Below, one piece after another: positions 8,907-18,330 of a stretch of 64,000 nt of DNA. The notes beneath the pieces were generated by a model. That model had not been told where the DNA came from and ran no database searches. It saw nothing but the letters and a program-made list of their open reading frames with translations. Origin of the DNA: Verrucomicrobiota bacterium (GTDB taxonomy: Bacteria > Verrucomicrobiota > Verrucomicrobiia > Opitutales > Puniceicoccaceae); contig JBCDMB010000003.1 in the NCBI GenBank assembly GCA_038744685.1, positions 124,001 to 188,000 on the forward strand, given 5' to 3'. Numbering within the stretch: position 1 is the stretch's first letter; the number at the start of each line of letters is the position of its first letter. A program made the translations under genes and the position numbers.

Positions 8907-10094
8907 TCAGCCGAGATCGATCTTTGTCCAAGCGTTTCCGTTTTTGTGGGAGGTTACTGCGGCGTCGATAAATGCCATGCCCATGCACCCATCCTCAACG
9001 TTCGCATATCGGCTTCCATCGCAGTTCCACGGTTCACCTTCTTTCCAAGCGCGGACGTCCTTTTCAAACTCGCGATGCAACCGAGCATACGCGTCATGAA
9101 ATGCTTCCACGTGGCCAGAAGGAATGGTCGGCTCGTCCAACAGCTCTTGGGGAATGTCTCCGAAGAACCCATCGTTCGGTGAGACTTCTCCCCGCCAGTA
9201 GACTCGATCCGGCTGACCCGGTAGGCAGATCGTGATCGCCTCCGCGTTTTCCTGGTTCCACTTCAAAAGCCCCTTGGTTCCGGCAATGAGAATGCCGAGA
9301 TCGTTCTTGTGCCCATGGCAAATCTGCGATGCACGAACCAAACACTTACCACCATTCGAAAGCTTCCCGTAAACCGTGAAGTGATCATCGATCGGGCGGC
9401 CCGGGACCATGCACTCACAGTGCGCAGAGACTTCAGTCACATCAAGGCCGGTAACAAATCGAAGCTGCTCAAGGGCATGAATTCCAATATCCCCACCAGC
9501 TCCAGAAGCCCCGGCCCGCTTGGGATCTGTTCTCCAAGCCGCTTGCACTTGGCCCGTATCCTCCAGTTTATCAGCAAGCCATCCCTGCAGGTAGTAGCTA
9601 TCGACCCAGCGAACTTCACCGATGAGTCCTGACTGAACGATGAAGCGACTCAACCAACTCGTCCAGTGCCCAACATAGGTATGAGCGACGGCAAACGGAA
9701 TATTGACCTCTTCTACCTTCTTTACGAGCTCCTTTGCCTCCTCAAGATTTACCGTTAGAGGCTTTTCGCACATCACCGGGATACCTGCATCGAGCGCTTT
9801 GTAAGCAGGGTCGAAGTGAACAAAATTCGGCGTGACTATGAGAATGTAGTCGAGACGTTCCTCTTCGGGAAGGTCTTTTTGAGCTGCTATCATCTCGTCA
9901 TAACTCCCGTATCCCTTAACCGGATACGCCCATTCTTTAGCCTCTTCCAAAGCAGCTTCAGGATCGGCACGAAGCACGACAGAGTGGACTTTGCGGGTTC
10001 CGTCAAAATGAATTGCCTTTTGGTGGGGGTTGGCGATGAACGCGCCAGCCCCGCCACCAACCATGCCAATTTTAAGGGGTTGTTTAGATGCCAT
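8907..10094 (-). CDS. Gfo/Idh/MocA family oxidoreductase
   Basis: This 395-residue NAD(P)-dependent dehydrogenase has an N-terminal Rossmann fold with the nucleotide motif GMVGGGAGAFI (about 10-20), the conserved EKP motif in VMCEKPLTVNLEEAKEL (Lys acting at the active site), and the C-terminal substrate domain with GGDIGIHALEQLRFVTG. The family oxidises sugars, inositols or their derivatives. The next gene on the same strand 43 nt upstream is a xylose-isomerase-like TIM barrel, a common partnership in sugar or inositol catabolism. The substrate is unknown. The ATG start is clear and preceded by no Shine-Dalgarno sequence. Confidence 0.93.
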   Translation of the reverse strand: MASKQPLKIGMVGGGAGAFIANPHQKAIHFDGTRKVHSVVLRADPEAALEEAKEWAYPVKGYGSYDEMIAAQKDLPEEERLDYILIVTPNFVHFDPAYKALDAGIPVMCEKPLTVNLEEAKELVKKVEEVNIPFAVAHTYVGHWTSWLSRFIVQSGLIGEVRWVDSYYLQGWLADKLEDTGQVQAAWRTDPKRAGASGAGGDIGIHALEQLRFVTGLDVTEVSAHCECMVPGRPIDDHFTVYGKLSNGGKCLVRASQICHGHKNDLGILIAGTKGLLKWNQENAEAITICLPGQPDRVYWRGEVSPNDGFFGDIPQELLDEPTIPSGHVEAFHDAYARLHREFEKDVRAWKEGEPWNCDGSRYANVEDGCMGMAFIDAAVTSHKNGNAWTKIDLG

Positions 10095-10137
10095 TCTCGG
10101 ATTCGTTGGGGTTAATTCTTTGGAGAAGTGTTCCTCG

Positions 10138-11172
10138 CTACTGGTTTTCTTTATCGAAAGCAGCGTCGAAGGCTATTGAGTTCGGTGGGAAGTCAACTTT
10201 GCGAGTAAATGATGATGCTTCAGTGGCGCCATAAATTCTATCCATGCGGCCATCCTCCCACTCAACGGAAAGTGGACCTGCATAGCCGATATCATTCAAA
10301 GCGACAATTACGTCCTCAAACTTGATGTCACCGTGGCCGAGGGAGCGAAAGTCCCAGTAACGCCGGGGATCCGTGAAATCGGTATGTCCACCAAAAACGC
10401 CGACTGTCCCGTCTCCGTGCCCCCACCAAGCGTCTTTCATGTGGCAATGATAGATACGGTCTGGGAACTCGCGAATGAACTTCACGTAATCAACCCCCTG
10501 ATAACCGAGATGGCTTGGATCGTAGTTGAAGCCGAAACGTTTGTGCGCCCCAACTGCTTCGATCGCACGTTGGGAGGAGGCAATATCGAAAGCGATCTCG
10601 GTCGGATGGACTTCGAGAGCAAAATTTACATCCACTTCCTCAAAAACATCGAGAATCGGCAGCCAACGGTCTGCAAAATCTTTAAAGCCCTTCTCGTAGT
10701 AGTCTTGGGAAGTCGGTGGAAAAGCGTAGATCGAGTGCCAAATCGACGATCCGGTAAAGCCATTGACTACCGGATGGACCACAGATTCATCGGGCCGGGC
10801 ATCAAAGAATTTTCGTGCGGCCCGGGCTGTGTCCATCATCTCAACAGCGGCTCTAGAACGGACACTCTCTGGTTCGCCATCCCCCCACACTTTGGGAGAC
10901 AGAATCGCCTCGTGGCGTTCGTCGATTAAGTCACAGACCGCTTGTCCCACCAAATGGTTGGAGATCGAGTAACAGGTCAGGCCGTTCCCCTGTAATTTCA
11001 ACCAGAGGTCATTTACATAACGATCCGACTCGAGAGCCTTATCCGTCTCGAAGTGATCGCCCCAACAGGCAAGCTCAACGCCGTCGTAGCCCATTTCTTT
11101 GACGAGCGGTAGGAGGTCGTCCAAGGGTAAATCAGCCCATTGGCCGGTAAATAGGGTAACTTTTCGACTCAT
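10138..11172 (-). CDS. sugar phosphate isomerase/epimerase-like TIM barrel protein
   Basis: This 344-residue protein belongs to the xylose isomerase-like TIM-barrel superfamily (AP endonuclease 2 family). Metal-ligand motifs are visible: [14 protein letters not shown] (Glu), [14 protein letters not shown] (Asp and His), [10 protein letters not shown] (His) and [11 protein letters not shown] (Glu). The N-terminal [21 protein letters not shown] is the usual first strand and helix. It probably isomerises or epimerises a sugar or inositol derivative together with the downstream dehydrogenase. The ATG at 11172 gives [10 protein letters not shown]; an upstream TTG at 11196 is in frame but unlikely. 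It is the first gene of the two-gene unit. Confidence 0.9.
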   Translation of the reverse strand: MSRKVTLFTGQWADLPLDDLLPLVKEMGYDGVELACWGDHFETDKALESDRYVNDLWLKLQGNGLTCYSISNHLVGQAVCDLIDERHEAILSPKVWGDGEPESVRSRAAVEMMDTARAARKFFDARPDESVVHPVVNGFTGSSIWHSIYAFPPTSQDYYEKGFKDFADRWLPILDVFEEVDVNFALEVHPTEIAFDIASSQRAIEAVGAHKRFGFNYDPSHLGYQGVDYVKFIREFPDRIYHCHMKDAWWGHGDGTVGVFGGHTDFTDPRRYWDFRSLGHGDIKFEDVIVALNDIGYAGPLSVEWEDGRMDRIYGATEASSFTRKVDFPPNSIAFDAAFDKENQ

Positions 11173-11601
11173 TTGAAAACGCAAAACTACTTTCAAAACG
11201 ATGACAACGAAATCTTCTCCACGTCGACCTATCGATCCCGGAAAAACCCCTAAACGCTTGGGTCAAGTTTTGCCGAAACAAGCTGACAAATCGAGAACAG
11301 AACCCTTTCCATCCAAACCTTTCGTGCGAAAGAGAACCGGGAATCCTTTCAATTCTCACCCAGACAACCCTTCCCCTTTTGCAGTTGAACCCGACCGAGC
11401 CGAAGATACTTTTTTACTTCATGCCGGCGAACACAAGAAACCACGAGGAACTGACCCTGCAAAGCGACCTCTATCTCGCTGAAGCTCCTTCAGAGCGGGG
11501 TCTTGATTCAAAAGAGGACAAGTAGTGGAGAGAACTCGGCTAAGCATCCTCGTTGTCGTGGCCATTCTGGAGAAAACCGGAACGAGTTCTTAGAGCAAGG
11601 C
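11173..11601. other. 429-nt divergent intergenic region
   Basis: Separates the minus-strand sugar gene from the plus-strand response regulator. Open frames inside show no family resemblance. A sequence with sigma-54 spacing (GG at 11260-11261, GC at 11272-11273, ten bases between) is the only regulatory candidate; it is weak. Both divergent promoters must lie here. Confidence 0.4.
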
Positions 11602-12966
11602 ATGCCTGCATCGATTCTCATTGTCGACGACGAGCCGCACACACTGGAGGGTCTCGAAACTGCTCTTGAAGACCGCTACGATATCTCGACGGCGAGCAAC
11701 GCAAAGGAGGCATTCAACCACTTGGATAACGATGTCTTCGATGTCGTGCTGACTGATCTTAGAATGGCAGGAAAATCGGGGATGTCGGTAATCGAACGAA
11801 CCCTGAAGCAATCTCCCCAGCCAGTCTGTATCATGATGACCGCCTACGGGAAAGTTGAGACGGCTGTCGAAGCGATGAAACGCGGCGCGTACGATTTCCT
11901 GACGAAACCTGTAAGCCTGGAAAAACTGGAGCTCTTGATCGAACGGGCTCTTAAGTCGGAAAAGCTCAAAGAAGAAAACCAAATTCTCCATGAGCGACTC
12001 GACAAGAAGTTCCGCTTTGACGAAATCCTAGGAAACTCATCTTCCCTCCGGAGCGTTCTCGAAACCGTTCGGCTAGTTGCGCCCTCAAAAGCCACCGTAT
12101 TAATCGAGGGAGAAACGGGAACTGGAAAAGAGTTGATCGCTCAGGCTATCCACCAGAACAGTGAACGCGCGAGACAGCCATTTGTCGCAGTTCACTGTGC
12201 TGCACTAGCCGCAAATCTCCTCGAGAGTGAACTCTTTGGGCACGAGAAGGGAGCCTTTACAGGAGCTACAGAGCGAAGAATTGGAAGATTCGAAGCGGCA
12301 GACTCAGGTACCCTCTTCCTCGACGAGATCGGCGAAATCGATGCCTCGACTCAAATCAAGCTCTTGCGGTTTCTCGAATCACGTTCCTTTGAGAGACTCG
12401 GAAGTGTGAAGCCGGTCGAAGTGGATGTGCGACTCGTCTGTGCGACTAACCGAGATCTCGATTCAATGGCAAGAAAAGGTGAGTTCCGCGAAGACCTCCT
12501 CTACCGGCTCAACGTGATCACAGTTGATCTACCTCCCTTGCGCGAGCGCAAGGAGGACATACCCCTTCTACTGGACCATTACATAGAGACTTTTAGCCGC
12601 GAGAACGGTATCCCTCCTGCTACCTTGTCCTCTGAAGCAATAGAGATATTGACTCGTTACAGCTGGCCGGGAAACATCCGGGAACTTCGAAACTTCTGCG
12701 AAAACACCGTTATTCTCAAACGGGGCGCAAGAATCTCCGAGTATGACCTCGACTCCAAATTCTTTGGGTATGAAGAGCAAAAGACACGAGGTGAACCTTC
12801 GCTAATCTCGAACCCTCTTTCAGTGGAGCAAAATGAAAAAAGACTTCTCCGAAACGCTCTGGCTCAAACCGGCGGAAACAAGACAAAAGCTGCCGATCTG
12901 CTTGGCGTTAGCCGCCGAACGCTTCATCGGAAGCTTGCACGATGGCCGGAACTTACTGATTCTTGA
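11602..12966 (+). CDS. NtrC-family sigma-54-dependent response regulator
   Basis: This 454-residue regulator has three domains. The receiver has acidic residues at DDE (9-11), phospho-acceptor Asp52 in VLTDLRM and Lys102. The AAA+ sigma-54 activator domain has Walker A GETGTGKE (170-177), the sigma-54-contacting loop GAFTGA (217-222) and Walker B TLFLDE (237-242). A Fis-type helix-turn-helix lies near the end ([20 protein letters not shown]). All key residues are present, so it should be an ATP-dependent activator of sigma-54 promoters. No histidine kinase is nearby. It is 12 nt upstream of the binding-protein gene and starts a four-gene unit that includes hemF and hemE. The ATG at 11602 gives a standard receiver start. 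Confidence 0.93.
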   Translation: MPASILIVDDEPHTLEGLETALEDRYDISTASNAKEAFNHLDNDVFDVVLTDLRMAGKSGMSVIERTLKQSPQPVCIMMTAYGKVETAVEAMKRGAYDFLTKPVSLEKLELLIERALKSEKLKEENQILHERLDKKFRFDEILGNSSSLRSVLETVRLVAPSKATVLIEGETGTGKELIAQAIHQNSERARQPFVAVHCAALAANLLESELFGHEKGAFTGATERRIGRFEAADSGTLFLDEIGEIDASTQIKLLRFLESRSFERLGSVKPVEVDVRLVCATNRDLDSMARKGEFREDLLYRLNVITVDLPPLRERKEDIPLLLDHYIETFSRENGIPPATLSSEAIEILTRYSWPGNIRELRNFCENTVILKRGARISEYDLDSKFFGYEEQKTRGEPSLISNPLSVEQNEKRLLRNALAQTGGNKTKAADLLGVSRRTLHRKLARWPELTDS

Positions 12967-12978
12967 CATCCCACCAAA

Positions 12979-13851
12979 ATGAAAACTCCCCAATTTTTCG
13001 TCTGTCTGCTTGTTTTCCTTTCCCTAACCCTTTCCGGAAAAGCCAGAGATGTACAAGTTGCTGGATCGGACTACATTCCAGAAGCATTGATTGATGCGTT
13101 GCGTGAATTTGCCTCGAAAGAAGGAGACGAGCTCGAAGTCGATTTAGGAGGGAGCTTACTTGCCTTCCGACAATTCTATGAGGGAGAGGCCGATATCATC
13201 CTCGTTGCCATGCCTTTTCAGCGCCCGGAAGACTTGGAGTTCCCGGTTTTCCCGTTCGGCTTCCAGATTGGTGCAGTCGTCGTCAATGCAGACAACCCAA
13301 TCACTTCGATGACCCAACAGCAATTGGGTGGCGTGTTTGGTGCGCTCAACGAAAACGCCATCGCCCGCTGGTCGGAACTCGGTCTCACCGGAACTTGGCA
13401 AAACCGGAATATCGCTGCAGCCTACGCAAACTCGGGAAAGAGTCCGATCCTCGATCTATTCAGCAATCGTTTCCTTCAAGGGGATCCTATTCGTTCGGGA
13501 ATCCAAGAGTTCTCTTCAGACATTCGGCTAGAGTCTTTCGTAAGCAACGACGATGCTACCATTGGGATCGTAGACTCACTCCCACTTTCCAGCGATTTGA
13601 AGACAATCCGCATTCAGACCTCTGATGGAGGAGTTTCTTTCGGCCCAACGCTAGAGAACATAAACTACGGAGACTACCCTCTTTCCTTGGAATACTTCGT
13701 CTGCGTTCCGATGAGCCAATACCGTTTCCTTGCGCCTTACATCGAGTTTCTCCTGTCCGACGAGGTAGCCGAGATTCTTCAGCGAGAACGCTTCTTTCCG
13801 CTCCTGCGTTCAAGGCGTCTTCAACTCATCGAGGAACTACCCACCAGCTAG
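12979..13851 (+). CDS. PstS-like periplasmic substrate-binding protein
   Basis: This 290-residue protein has a signal peptide (MKTPQFFVCLLVFLSLTLSG, cleavage near KARD) and a type II periplasmic binding fold. PstS-like landmarks are VAGSDYIPEALIDALREFA, a short DLGGSLLAFRQFYEGEADI in place of the usual GGSG phosphate loop, and the C-terminal YPLSLEYFVCVPMSQYRFLAPYIEFLLS. No ABC permease or ATPase gene lies next to it, so it may act as a sensor or stand-alone binding protein. Ligand is unknown. Its stop codon overlaps the hemF start by one base (TAGTG), so coupling to haem synthesis is built into the transcript. Confidence 0.8.
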   Translation: MKTPQFFVCLLVFLSLTLSGKARDVQVAGSDYIPEALIDALREFASKEGDELEVDLGGSLLAFRQFYEGEADIILVAMPFQRPEDLEFPVFPFGFQIGAVVVNADNPITSMTQQQLGGVFGALNENAIARWSELGLTGTWQNRNIAAAYANSGKSPILDLFSNRFLQGDPIRSGIQEFSSDIRLESFVSNDDATIGIVDSLPLSSDLKTIRIQTSDGGVSFGPTLENINYGDYPLSLEYFVCVPMSQYRFLAPYIEFLLSDEVAEILQRERFFPLLRSRRLQLIEELPTS

Positions 13852-14825
13852 TGATCGGAGAGGATCAGAAAGATTCGAATTCTCTGAATCCTGAAGCTGT
13901 AGATCGAGCCTTCCGAAAACTACAGGACGACCTAACGAGCGAGATCACAAAGCGAGACAAAAAGGAGGCGTTGCGACAAAACCGTTGGTCCAAAGAAGGC
14001 GGAGGCGGCGGGATCTCACGCGCGGTAGAAAATGGACTATTGATCGAAAAGGGAGGTGTAAACTTCTCTCGAGTTAGTGGGTCCAGTCTACCCATCCCTG
14101 CTACTGCCACTCGTCCCTCTTTTGCGGGTAGGCCCTACGAAGCGATCGGGGTTTCGGTAGTTTTTCATCCCCGAAATCCATACGCTCCGACAGCCCACAT
14201 GAACGTTCGGGCATTTTTTGTTTATCCGGAAAACAGCGATGAAAAGACAGAATGGTGGTTTGGAGGTGGGTTCGACCTCACCCCCTGCTACGGCTTTGAT
14301 GAAGACGCAATTGCTTGGCACAAAGCAGCAAGCGACGTCTGCAAGACGGTCGACCCTGGGCTTTATCGGCGGTTCAAAGTTGCCTGTGACGAGTATTTTT
14401 ACCTACCTCACCGCCAGGAACAACGTGGTATCGGTGGGATCTTCTACGACGACTTCAATGAAGTCGGCTTTGAAAACGCGTTTCAGCTCAGCCTTCGTAC
14501 CGGTTCCGCTTTTGGAGAATCTTTTTTCTCTATTCTCGATAGAAGGCACACCACTCCCTTCGGGGATCGGGAGAAAGAATTCCAGCGGTTGCGAAGAGGC
14601 CGTTACGTGGAATTCAACCTCCTGTATGATCGAGGAACCCGCTTTGGTCTCGCCTCGGGTGGCCGAACAGAATCAATCCTAATGTCAATGCCCCTTGAGG
14701 CACGTTGGTCATACGATTGGAAGCCACAAGCAAACTCACCTGAGGCACTGCTTCATTCACGCTTTTTACAACCGAGAGATTGGCTAGCCCCAGGAGCTCC
14801 GCTGGAGCCAATTCATTCAACCTGA
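13851..14825 (+). CDS. hemF: oxygen-dependent coproporphyrinogen III oxidase
   Basis: The enzyme decarboxylates coproporphyrinogen III to protoporphyrinogen IX using oxygen. The 324-residue protein carries the family signature in FFVYPENSDEKTEWWFGGGFDLTPCYGF, preceded by HPRNPYAPTAHMNVR, and the blocks FYLPHRQEQRGIGGIFYDDF and RYVEFNLLYDRGTRFGLASGGRTESILMSMP. The start is a GTG at 13851 that shares one base with the TAG of the preceding gene; no ATG fits. The stop overlaps the hemE ATG (TGATG). The oxygen-dependent enzyme implies an aerobic or facultative life style. Confidence 0.97.
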   Translation: MIGEDQKDSNSLNPEAVDRAFRKLQDDLTSEITKRDKKEALRQNRWSKEGGGGGISRAVENGLLIEKGGVNFSRVSGSSLPIPATATRPSFAGRPYEAIGVSVVFHPRNPYAPTAHMNVRAFFVYPENSDEKTEWWFGGGFDLTPCYGFDEDAIAWHKAASDVCKTVDPGLYRRFKVACDEYFYLPHRQEQRGIGGIFYDDFNEVGFENAFQLSLRTGSAFGESFFSILDRRHTTPFGDREKEFQRLRRGRYVEFNLLYDRGTRFGLASGGRTESILMSMPLEARWSYDWKPQANSPEALLHSRFLQPRDWLAPGAPLEPIHST

Positions 14826-15865
14826 TGGGTTTGTCCCGCACACGTTTTCTTGACGCTCTGCATTGCCGAAACAAGGACCGAGCACCGGTCTGGCTTATGC
14901 GTCAGGCAGGACGTTATCTACCGGAATATCGTGCCCTCAAGGATCGCTACTCCTTTCGGACTCTCGTAAAGACTCCTGACTTGGCGACCGAAGTGACCCT
15001 ACAACCCCTTCAACGGTTTCCTACCATTGACGCCGCAATCCTCTTTAGCGATATTCTGGTCATTCCAGAGGCGCTTGGTGTTGATTATCGGTTTCGCGAT
15101 GAAGGCGGTATCGAGCTCGAAAAAACCGTACGCACTTCATCCGAATTGGCCACTCTCGAGCCCGCTGGAACGGCCGAACGTTTAAACTATGTCGGAGATG
15201 CGCTGAGACAGTTGCGCTCCTCGCTCAACGGAGAAAAAGCCCTCATCGGATTCTGCGGAGCTCCTTGGACTCTGGCACTCTACCTCGTTGAGGGTGGCTC
15301 GCCCGGAGAGGGAAAAAACCTTCGTTCCCTGCTCTACCGTTCCTCTGATTTGACAATCCAGTTACGAGACAAAATCACCGATTCGTGTATCGAGTACGTC
15401 CGGTTGCAGTGTGAATCAGGGGCAGATGCGATCCAACTCTTCGATTCCTGGGCGGGCCTATGCCCAGCTGATTTTTACGAAGTCTGGTGCCTTGAACCGG
15501 TGCGAAAGATTCAGGAGGCCTGCAATCGGCCCCTCATTCTCTTTTCTCGTGGAGCAGGCCACCGCCTCCACGATCAATGCGCCCTAAGGCCAAATGCATT
15601 GGGTGTAGACTGGTCCACTCCTCTTTCTCAGGCACGGGAAATCGTAGGGGATAAAGTCGCGCTGCAGGGTAATTTTGATCCGCTCATTCTTGAGACCGAA
15701 CCAGAAATGGTATCCAAAGAAATTCGGAGTCTTTTGGAGGAACGAAAAGACGATCCCGGTTTCGTCCTCAACGGAGGCCACGGCCTAAGTCCATCCACGA
15801 AGATCGAATGCGTGGAGGCCCTCTTGGGGGAAGTCTGCAGAGCGAGTGCAAAACCAGCAAGGTAG
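14825..15865 (+). CDS. hemE: uroporphyrinogen decarboxylase
   Basis: The enzyme converts uroporphyrinogen III to coproporphyrinogen III, the step before HemF. The 346-residue protein has the N-terminal signature PVWLMRQAGRYLPEYRALK, the catalytic-region Asp in AILFSDILVIPEALG, GFCGAPWTLALYLVEG, and the C-terminal GNFDPLIL and NGGHGLSPST. It starts with the ATG overlapping the hemF stop by one base. Its own stop codon (15863-15865) lies inside the left end of a dispersed repeat that recurs at 52720, so the last codons and stop come from, or were captured by, that repeat. Confidence 0.97.
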   Translation: MGLSRTRFLDALHCRNKDRAPVWLMRQAGRYLPEYRALKDRYSFRTLVKTPDLATEVTLQPLQRFPTIDAAILFSDILVIPEALGVDYRFRDEGGIELEKTVRTSSELATLEPAGTAERLNYVGDALRQLRSSLNGEKALIGFCGAPWTLALYLVEGGSPGEGKNLRSLLYRSSDLTIQLRDKITDSCIEYVRLQCESGADAIQLFDSWAGLCPADFYEVWCLEPVRKIQEACNRPLILFSRGAGHRLHDQCALRPNALGVDWSTPLSQAREIVGDKVALQGNFDPLILETEPEMVSKEIRSLLEERKDDPGFVLNGGHGLSPSTKIECVEALLGEVCRASAKPAR

Positions 15866-15889
15866 GGCGCCGCGTTCCGCAAGCCGGGC
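15861..15889 (+). repeat. dispersed repeat family B, copy 1 (gives hemE its stop codon)
   Basis: 29 nt beginning GGTAGGGCGCCGCG and ending AAGCCGGGC are identical to 52720-52748. The GTAG head contains the TAG that ends hemE. A right-hand partner end is not clear here. Confidence 0.85.
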
Positions 15890-16024
15890 AGTTTGAAACT
15901 AGATCCACGTTTCAAATTCATCCAGTACGGCTCGAAAAAATCCGCAAACAGAACCCCGTCTCTCTCGCCCAAAGAATCTCGCCGCACACTTCACCCGACC
16001 GAACGTTTGAGTCCCTTCGCCCGT

Positions 16025-16690
16025 TTACAACAAGTCGGGCCTCCGCTTGGAGGTCCGCTCATTTCGTTTCGCTTTCCGCCACAATTCGATCTTCTGGTGA
16101 TCTCCCGAGAGCAACACCTCGGGCACTTTCATCCCGTTAAACTCGGCTGGCCTCGTGTATTGGGGAATACCGAGGAGACCTTCGACAAAACTGTCCTGTC
16201 CAAGAGACTGCGCCTCTCCAAGCACCCCGGGCAACTGTCTCGATACCGCGTCAATCAAAACCGCCGCGGGAAGCGTTCCATTGGTAAGAACGTAATCACC
16301 GATACTAATTTCATGATCCACTAACTTCTCCCGAATCCTCTCGTCGATCCCCTCATAATGTCCGCTCAAGAGGATAAGATGAGGAACTGTTGCCAAGTCC
16401 ATGACGATTGAATGATTCAATGGTTCTCCGTCCGGTGCCAGATAGACCACGGTCGAATAATCGGTTTGCAGCTCCTCAATCGCAGCAAAAACGGGCTCCG
16501 GTTTCAAAACCATTCCAGCACCACCCCCAAACGGTCGGTCATCGGTTATTTGATGCTTATCGGTTGCCCATTTCCGAAGGTTGTGAACGGCAGCTTCGAC
16601 CAATCCGCGATCGATGGCCTTTCCCACCATACTTTCCGATAGAAATCCATCCAGCATCGCAGGAAAAAGAGTAATCACATCGAATCTCAT
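16025..16690 (-). CDS. trmD: tRNA (guanine37-N1)-methyltransferase
   Basis: The enzyme methylates G37 of tRNAs reading CNN codons, using SAM, and prevents frameshifting. The 221-residue protein has the TrmD blocks MRFDVITLFPAML, DDRPFGGGAGMVLKPEPVF and the SAM-knot region LILLSGHYEGIDERI, followed by YVLTNGTLPAAVLIDAVSRQLPG. The C-terminal PAEFNGMKVPEVLLSGDHQKIELWR is typical. The usual neighbours rpsP, rimM and rplS are absent from the window, so it is outside the common operon. Length is slightly short of the 230-250 typical of the family. Confidence 0.97.
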   Translation of the reverse strand: MRFDVITLFPAMLDGFLSESMVGKAIDRGLVEAAVHNLRKWATDKHQITDDRPFGGGAGMVLKPEPVFAAIEELQTDYSTVVYLAPDGEPLNHSIVMDLATVPHLILLSGHYEGIDERIREKLVDHEISIGDYVLTNGTLPAAVLIDAVSRQLPGVLGEAQSLGQDSFVEGLLGIPQYTRPAEFNGMKVPEVLLSGDHQKIELWRKAKRNERTSKRRPDLL

Positions 16691-16810
16691 CCGACCTACC
16701 GCCTAAAGAAGTGCGATCCAATCGCTATCCTCGGATCATCTAGGTTACCCATCAGCCGCAACACGAGAAACACCCAAAACGAGAGTCGGTCGCTCCCGCA
16801 CAAAACAATC

Positions 16811-17743
16811 TTACAACACCTCCGATGGAATGTTGATCACCCGTGAATACACTTCGGAGTTCTCGACCACGATACCCCACCATTCCGTCCCAGTAAGATT
16901 GTCGTCTCGGAGGGCCCGGAGTAACCGAACTCCTTCTGGAGTCAGAATCCGGATCATTACCTCAATCACGTTCGGGTAGGCCTGCGCTCCTGATCCGGCT
17001 GCGAAATACTCATCTTCACCTTGGTTCAATGGGAAGAGCAGGCCTCGCTGACCCCGGGTAAGAGTGTCGTCACTTATCTCGTAAAACCTTACGCCGAAAT
17101 CGACCACGTTGCTCGCAATAATGTCGTTTTCATCCGGCGAAAGGAGGTCAGGCGGTCCGACAAATGAGCCCGAGTCATAGAGATCATAACCCAGATCGAA
17201 AGTGTCCCTGGCCGGAATCTCAACCCGGTACAAGAGGTACTGGTAAGGCTCGGTGCCAAGATTTGTGACGCTATCAAACTCCATTCGATAACCGATTGCC
17301 CGTACTCCCGTGTCAACATCATTGGCAAGTGTCGGAGCTGCAGAGAAAAAGGTGAGAAAGACGCCTCCCTGATTAAATCGAAGGTCTTCGATCGGATCCA
17401 ATTCATTGAAACGGTCGCCTACACCAACAGGGGGTATGGAAAGTGAATCACCACCGGATGGTTTATCAGATCGAGTCCACTGATAGCCGCTCGGATTTCC
17501 CCGTATGGTGGCACCAAGCATCACGTCAGTCGAACTGCGTAAAACCATACTCTCAACTTCGGTCGCGATCTGGTCCAATACAAACCGGGCCTGACTCTGG
17601 GCAGAGAGGGCACCGCTACTGCGATTATAGGCCGTTAGCAGGTTGGACACCATTGTGATCATTAACCCAACTATAATTGCAGTAACCCCAGTCGCGACCA
17701 GCAGTTCAATGAGGGTAAAACCTTGAACTTTTTTTCTTTTCAT
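16811..17743 (-). CDS. prepilin-type N-terminal cleavage/methylation domain protein (third of three)
   Basis: This 310-residue protein opens with the prepilin signal GFTLIELLVATGVTAIIVG, cleaved after Gly before the Phe, with the conserved Glu at +5. The hydrophobic helix spans about 9-33. The rest has beta-rich character with no domain I recognise and fits a large minor pseudopilin (GspJ-like by order and size). Such proteins build the tip of type II secretion or type IV pilus fibres. It overlaps the preceding pseudopilin by one base at 17743, so the trio is co-translated. Confidence 0.85.
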   Translation of the reverse strand: MKRKKVQGFTLIELLVATGVTAIIVGLMITMVSNLLTAYNRSSGALSAQSQARFVLDQIATEVESMVLRSSTDVMLGATIRGNPSGYQWTRSDKPSGGDSLSIPPVGVGDRFNELDPIEDLRFNQGGVFLTFFSAAPTLANDVDTGVRAIGYRMEFDSVTNLGTEPYQYLLYRVEIPARDTFDLGYDLYDSGSFVGPPDLLSPDENDIIASNVVDFGVRFYEISDDTLTRGQRGLLFPLNQGEDEYFAAGSGAQAYPNVIEVMIRILTPEGVRLLRALRDDNLTGTEWWGIVVENSEVYSRVINIPSEVL

Positions 17744-18321
17744 CAGAATGGCTCCCCAACAACGATCGCTGTGAAATAGGTAAACTCGCTTCGATCTTCT
17801 TCTGCTACCGTCTCAAAGTCATTTGCCCCAACCCCTGTCTTGATGTTGAACGGCCAAGTGATCCTGACCTCAAACGCTACATGGGCATCGCCGTTATTGT
17901 AAGCAAGATTACTCGACGGATCAGGTTGAATGATTTCGATTCCAAAATAACGATCAGCGGCATCGATCCCTGGCGGAGCGCTCCCGTCCCGTGGAATCAC
18001 AGCACCCGGACCATCGATGGTTCCCTGGTAGCCCACGACACGGGATCCATCTTCAGTTCCAAATAGTACCGCTGGCAAATTTTGGGTGCCGTTCAAATTC
18101 TGTAAAACAAAATACTGAAATCCGATCCGATTCAGCTCTTCGCGAATCGGCGCTGGGAGACTGTTGGCAACCTTTGTGTCCTGCAAATCGCGAACCTGCT
18201 GGGCGATAGGCCCAAGAAGTCCAATCACAGCGACGATGGTAAGAGCGAAAACTCCAATCGCCAAAATTACCTCTACAAGAGAGAAACCCTCTCTTCGGCC
18301 TCTTTGTGGAATGCCCGTCAT
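17743..18321 (-). CDS. prepilin-type N-terminal cleavage/methylation domain protein (second of three)
   Basis: This 192-residue protein has the prepilin signal GFSLVEVILAIGVFALTIV, with the conserved Glu at +5 after the Gly cleavage site, then one long hydrophobic helix. Size and the SLVEV motif resemble GspI-like minor pseudopilins. It lies 9 nt downstream of the first pseudopilin gene and overlaps the third by one base. No secretin, ATPase or platform protein is visible in the window, so the fibre must use machinery encoded elsewhere. Confidence 0.85.
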   Translation of the reverse strand: MTGIPQRGRREGFSLVEVILAIGVFALTIVAVIGLLGPIAQQVRDLQDTKVANSLPAPIREELNRIGFQYFVLQNLNGTQNLPAVLFGTEDGSRVVGYQGTIDGPGAVIPRDGSAPPGIDAADRYFGIEIIQPDPSSNLAYNNGDAHVAFEVRITWPFNIKTGVGANDFETVAEEDRSEFTYFTAIVVGEPF

Positions 18322-18330
18322 CGACTCTTT

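Noticed and set aside
8742-9182. Open reading frame of 146 codons on the plus strand
   Set aside because: Overlaps the end of the Gfo/Idh/MocA gene on the opposite strand and shows no family motif.
11201-11482. Open frame of 93 codons in the divergent region
   Set aside because: Low-complexity, Pro/Arg-rich translation with no domain and no ribosome-binding site; treated as intergenic.
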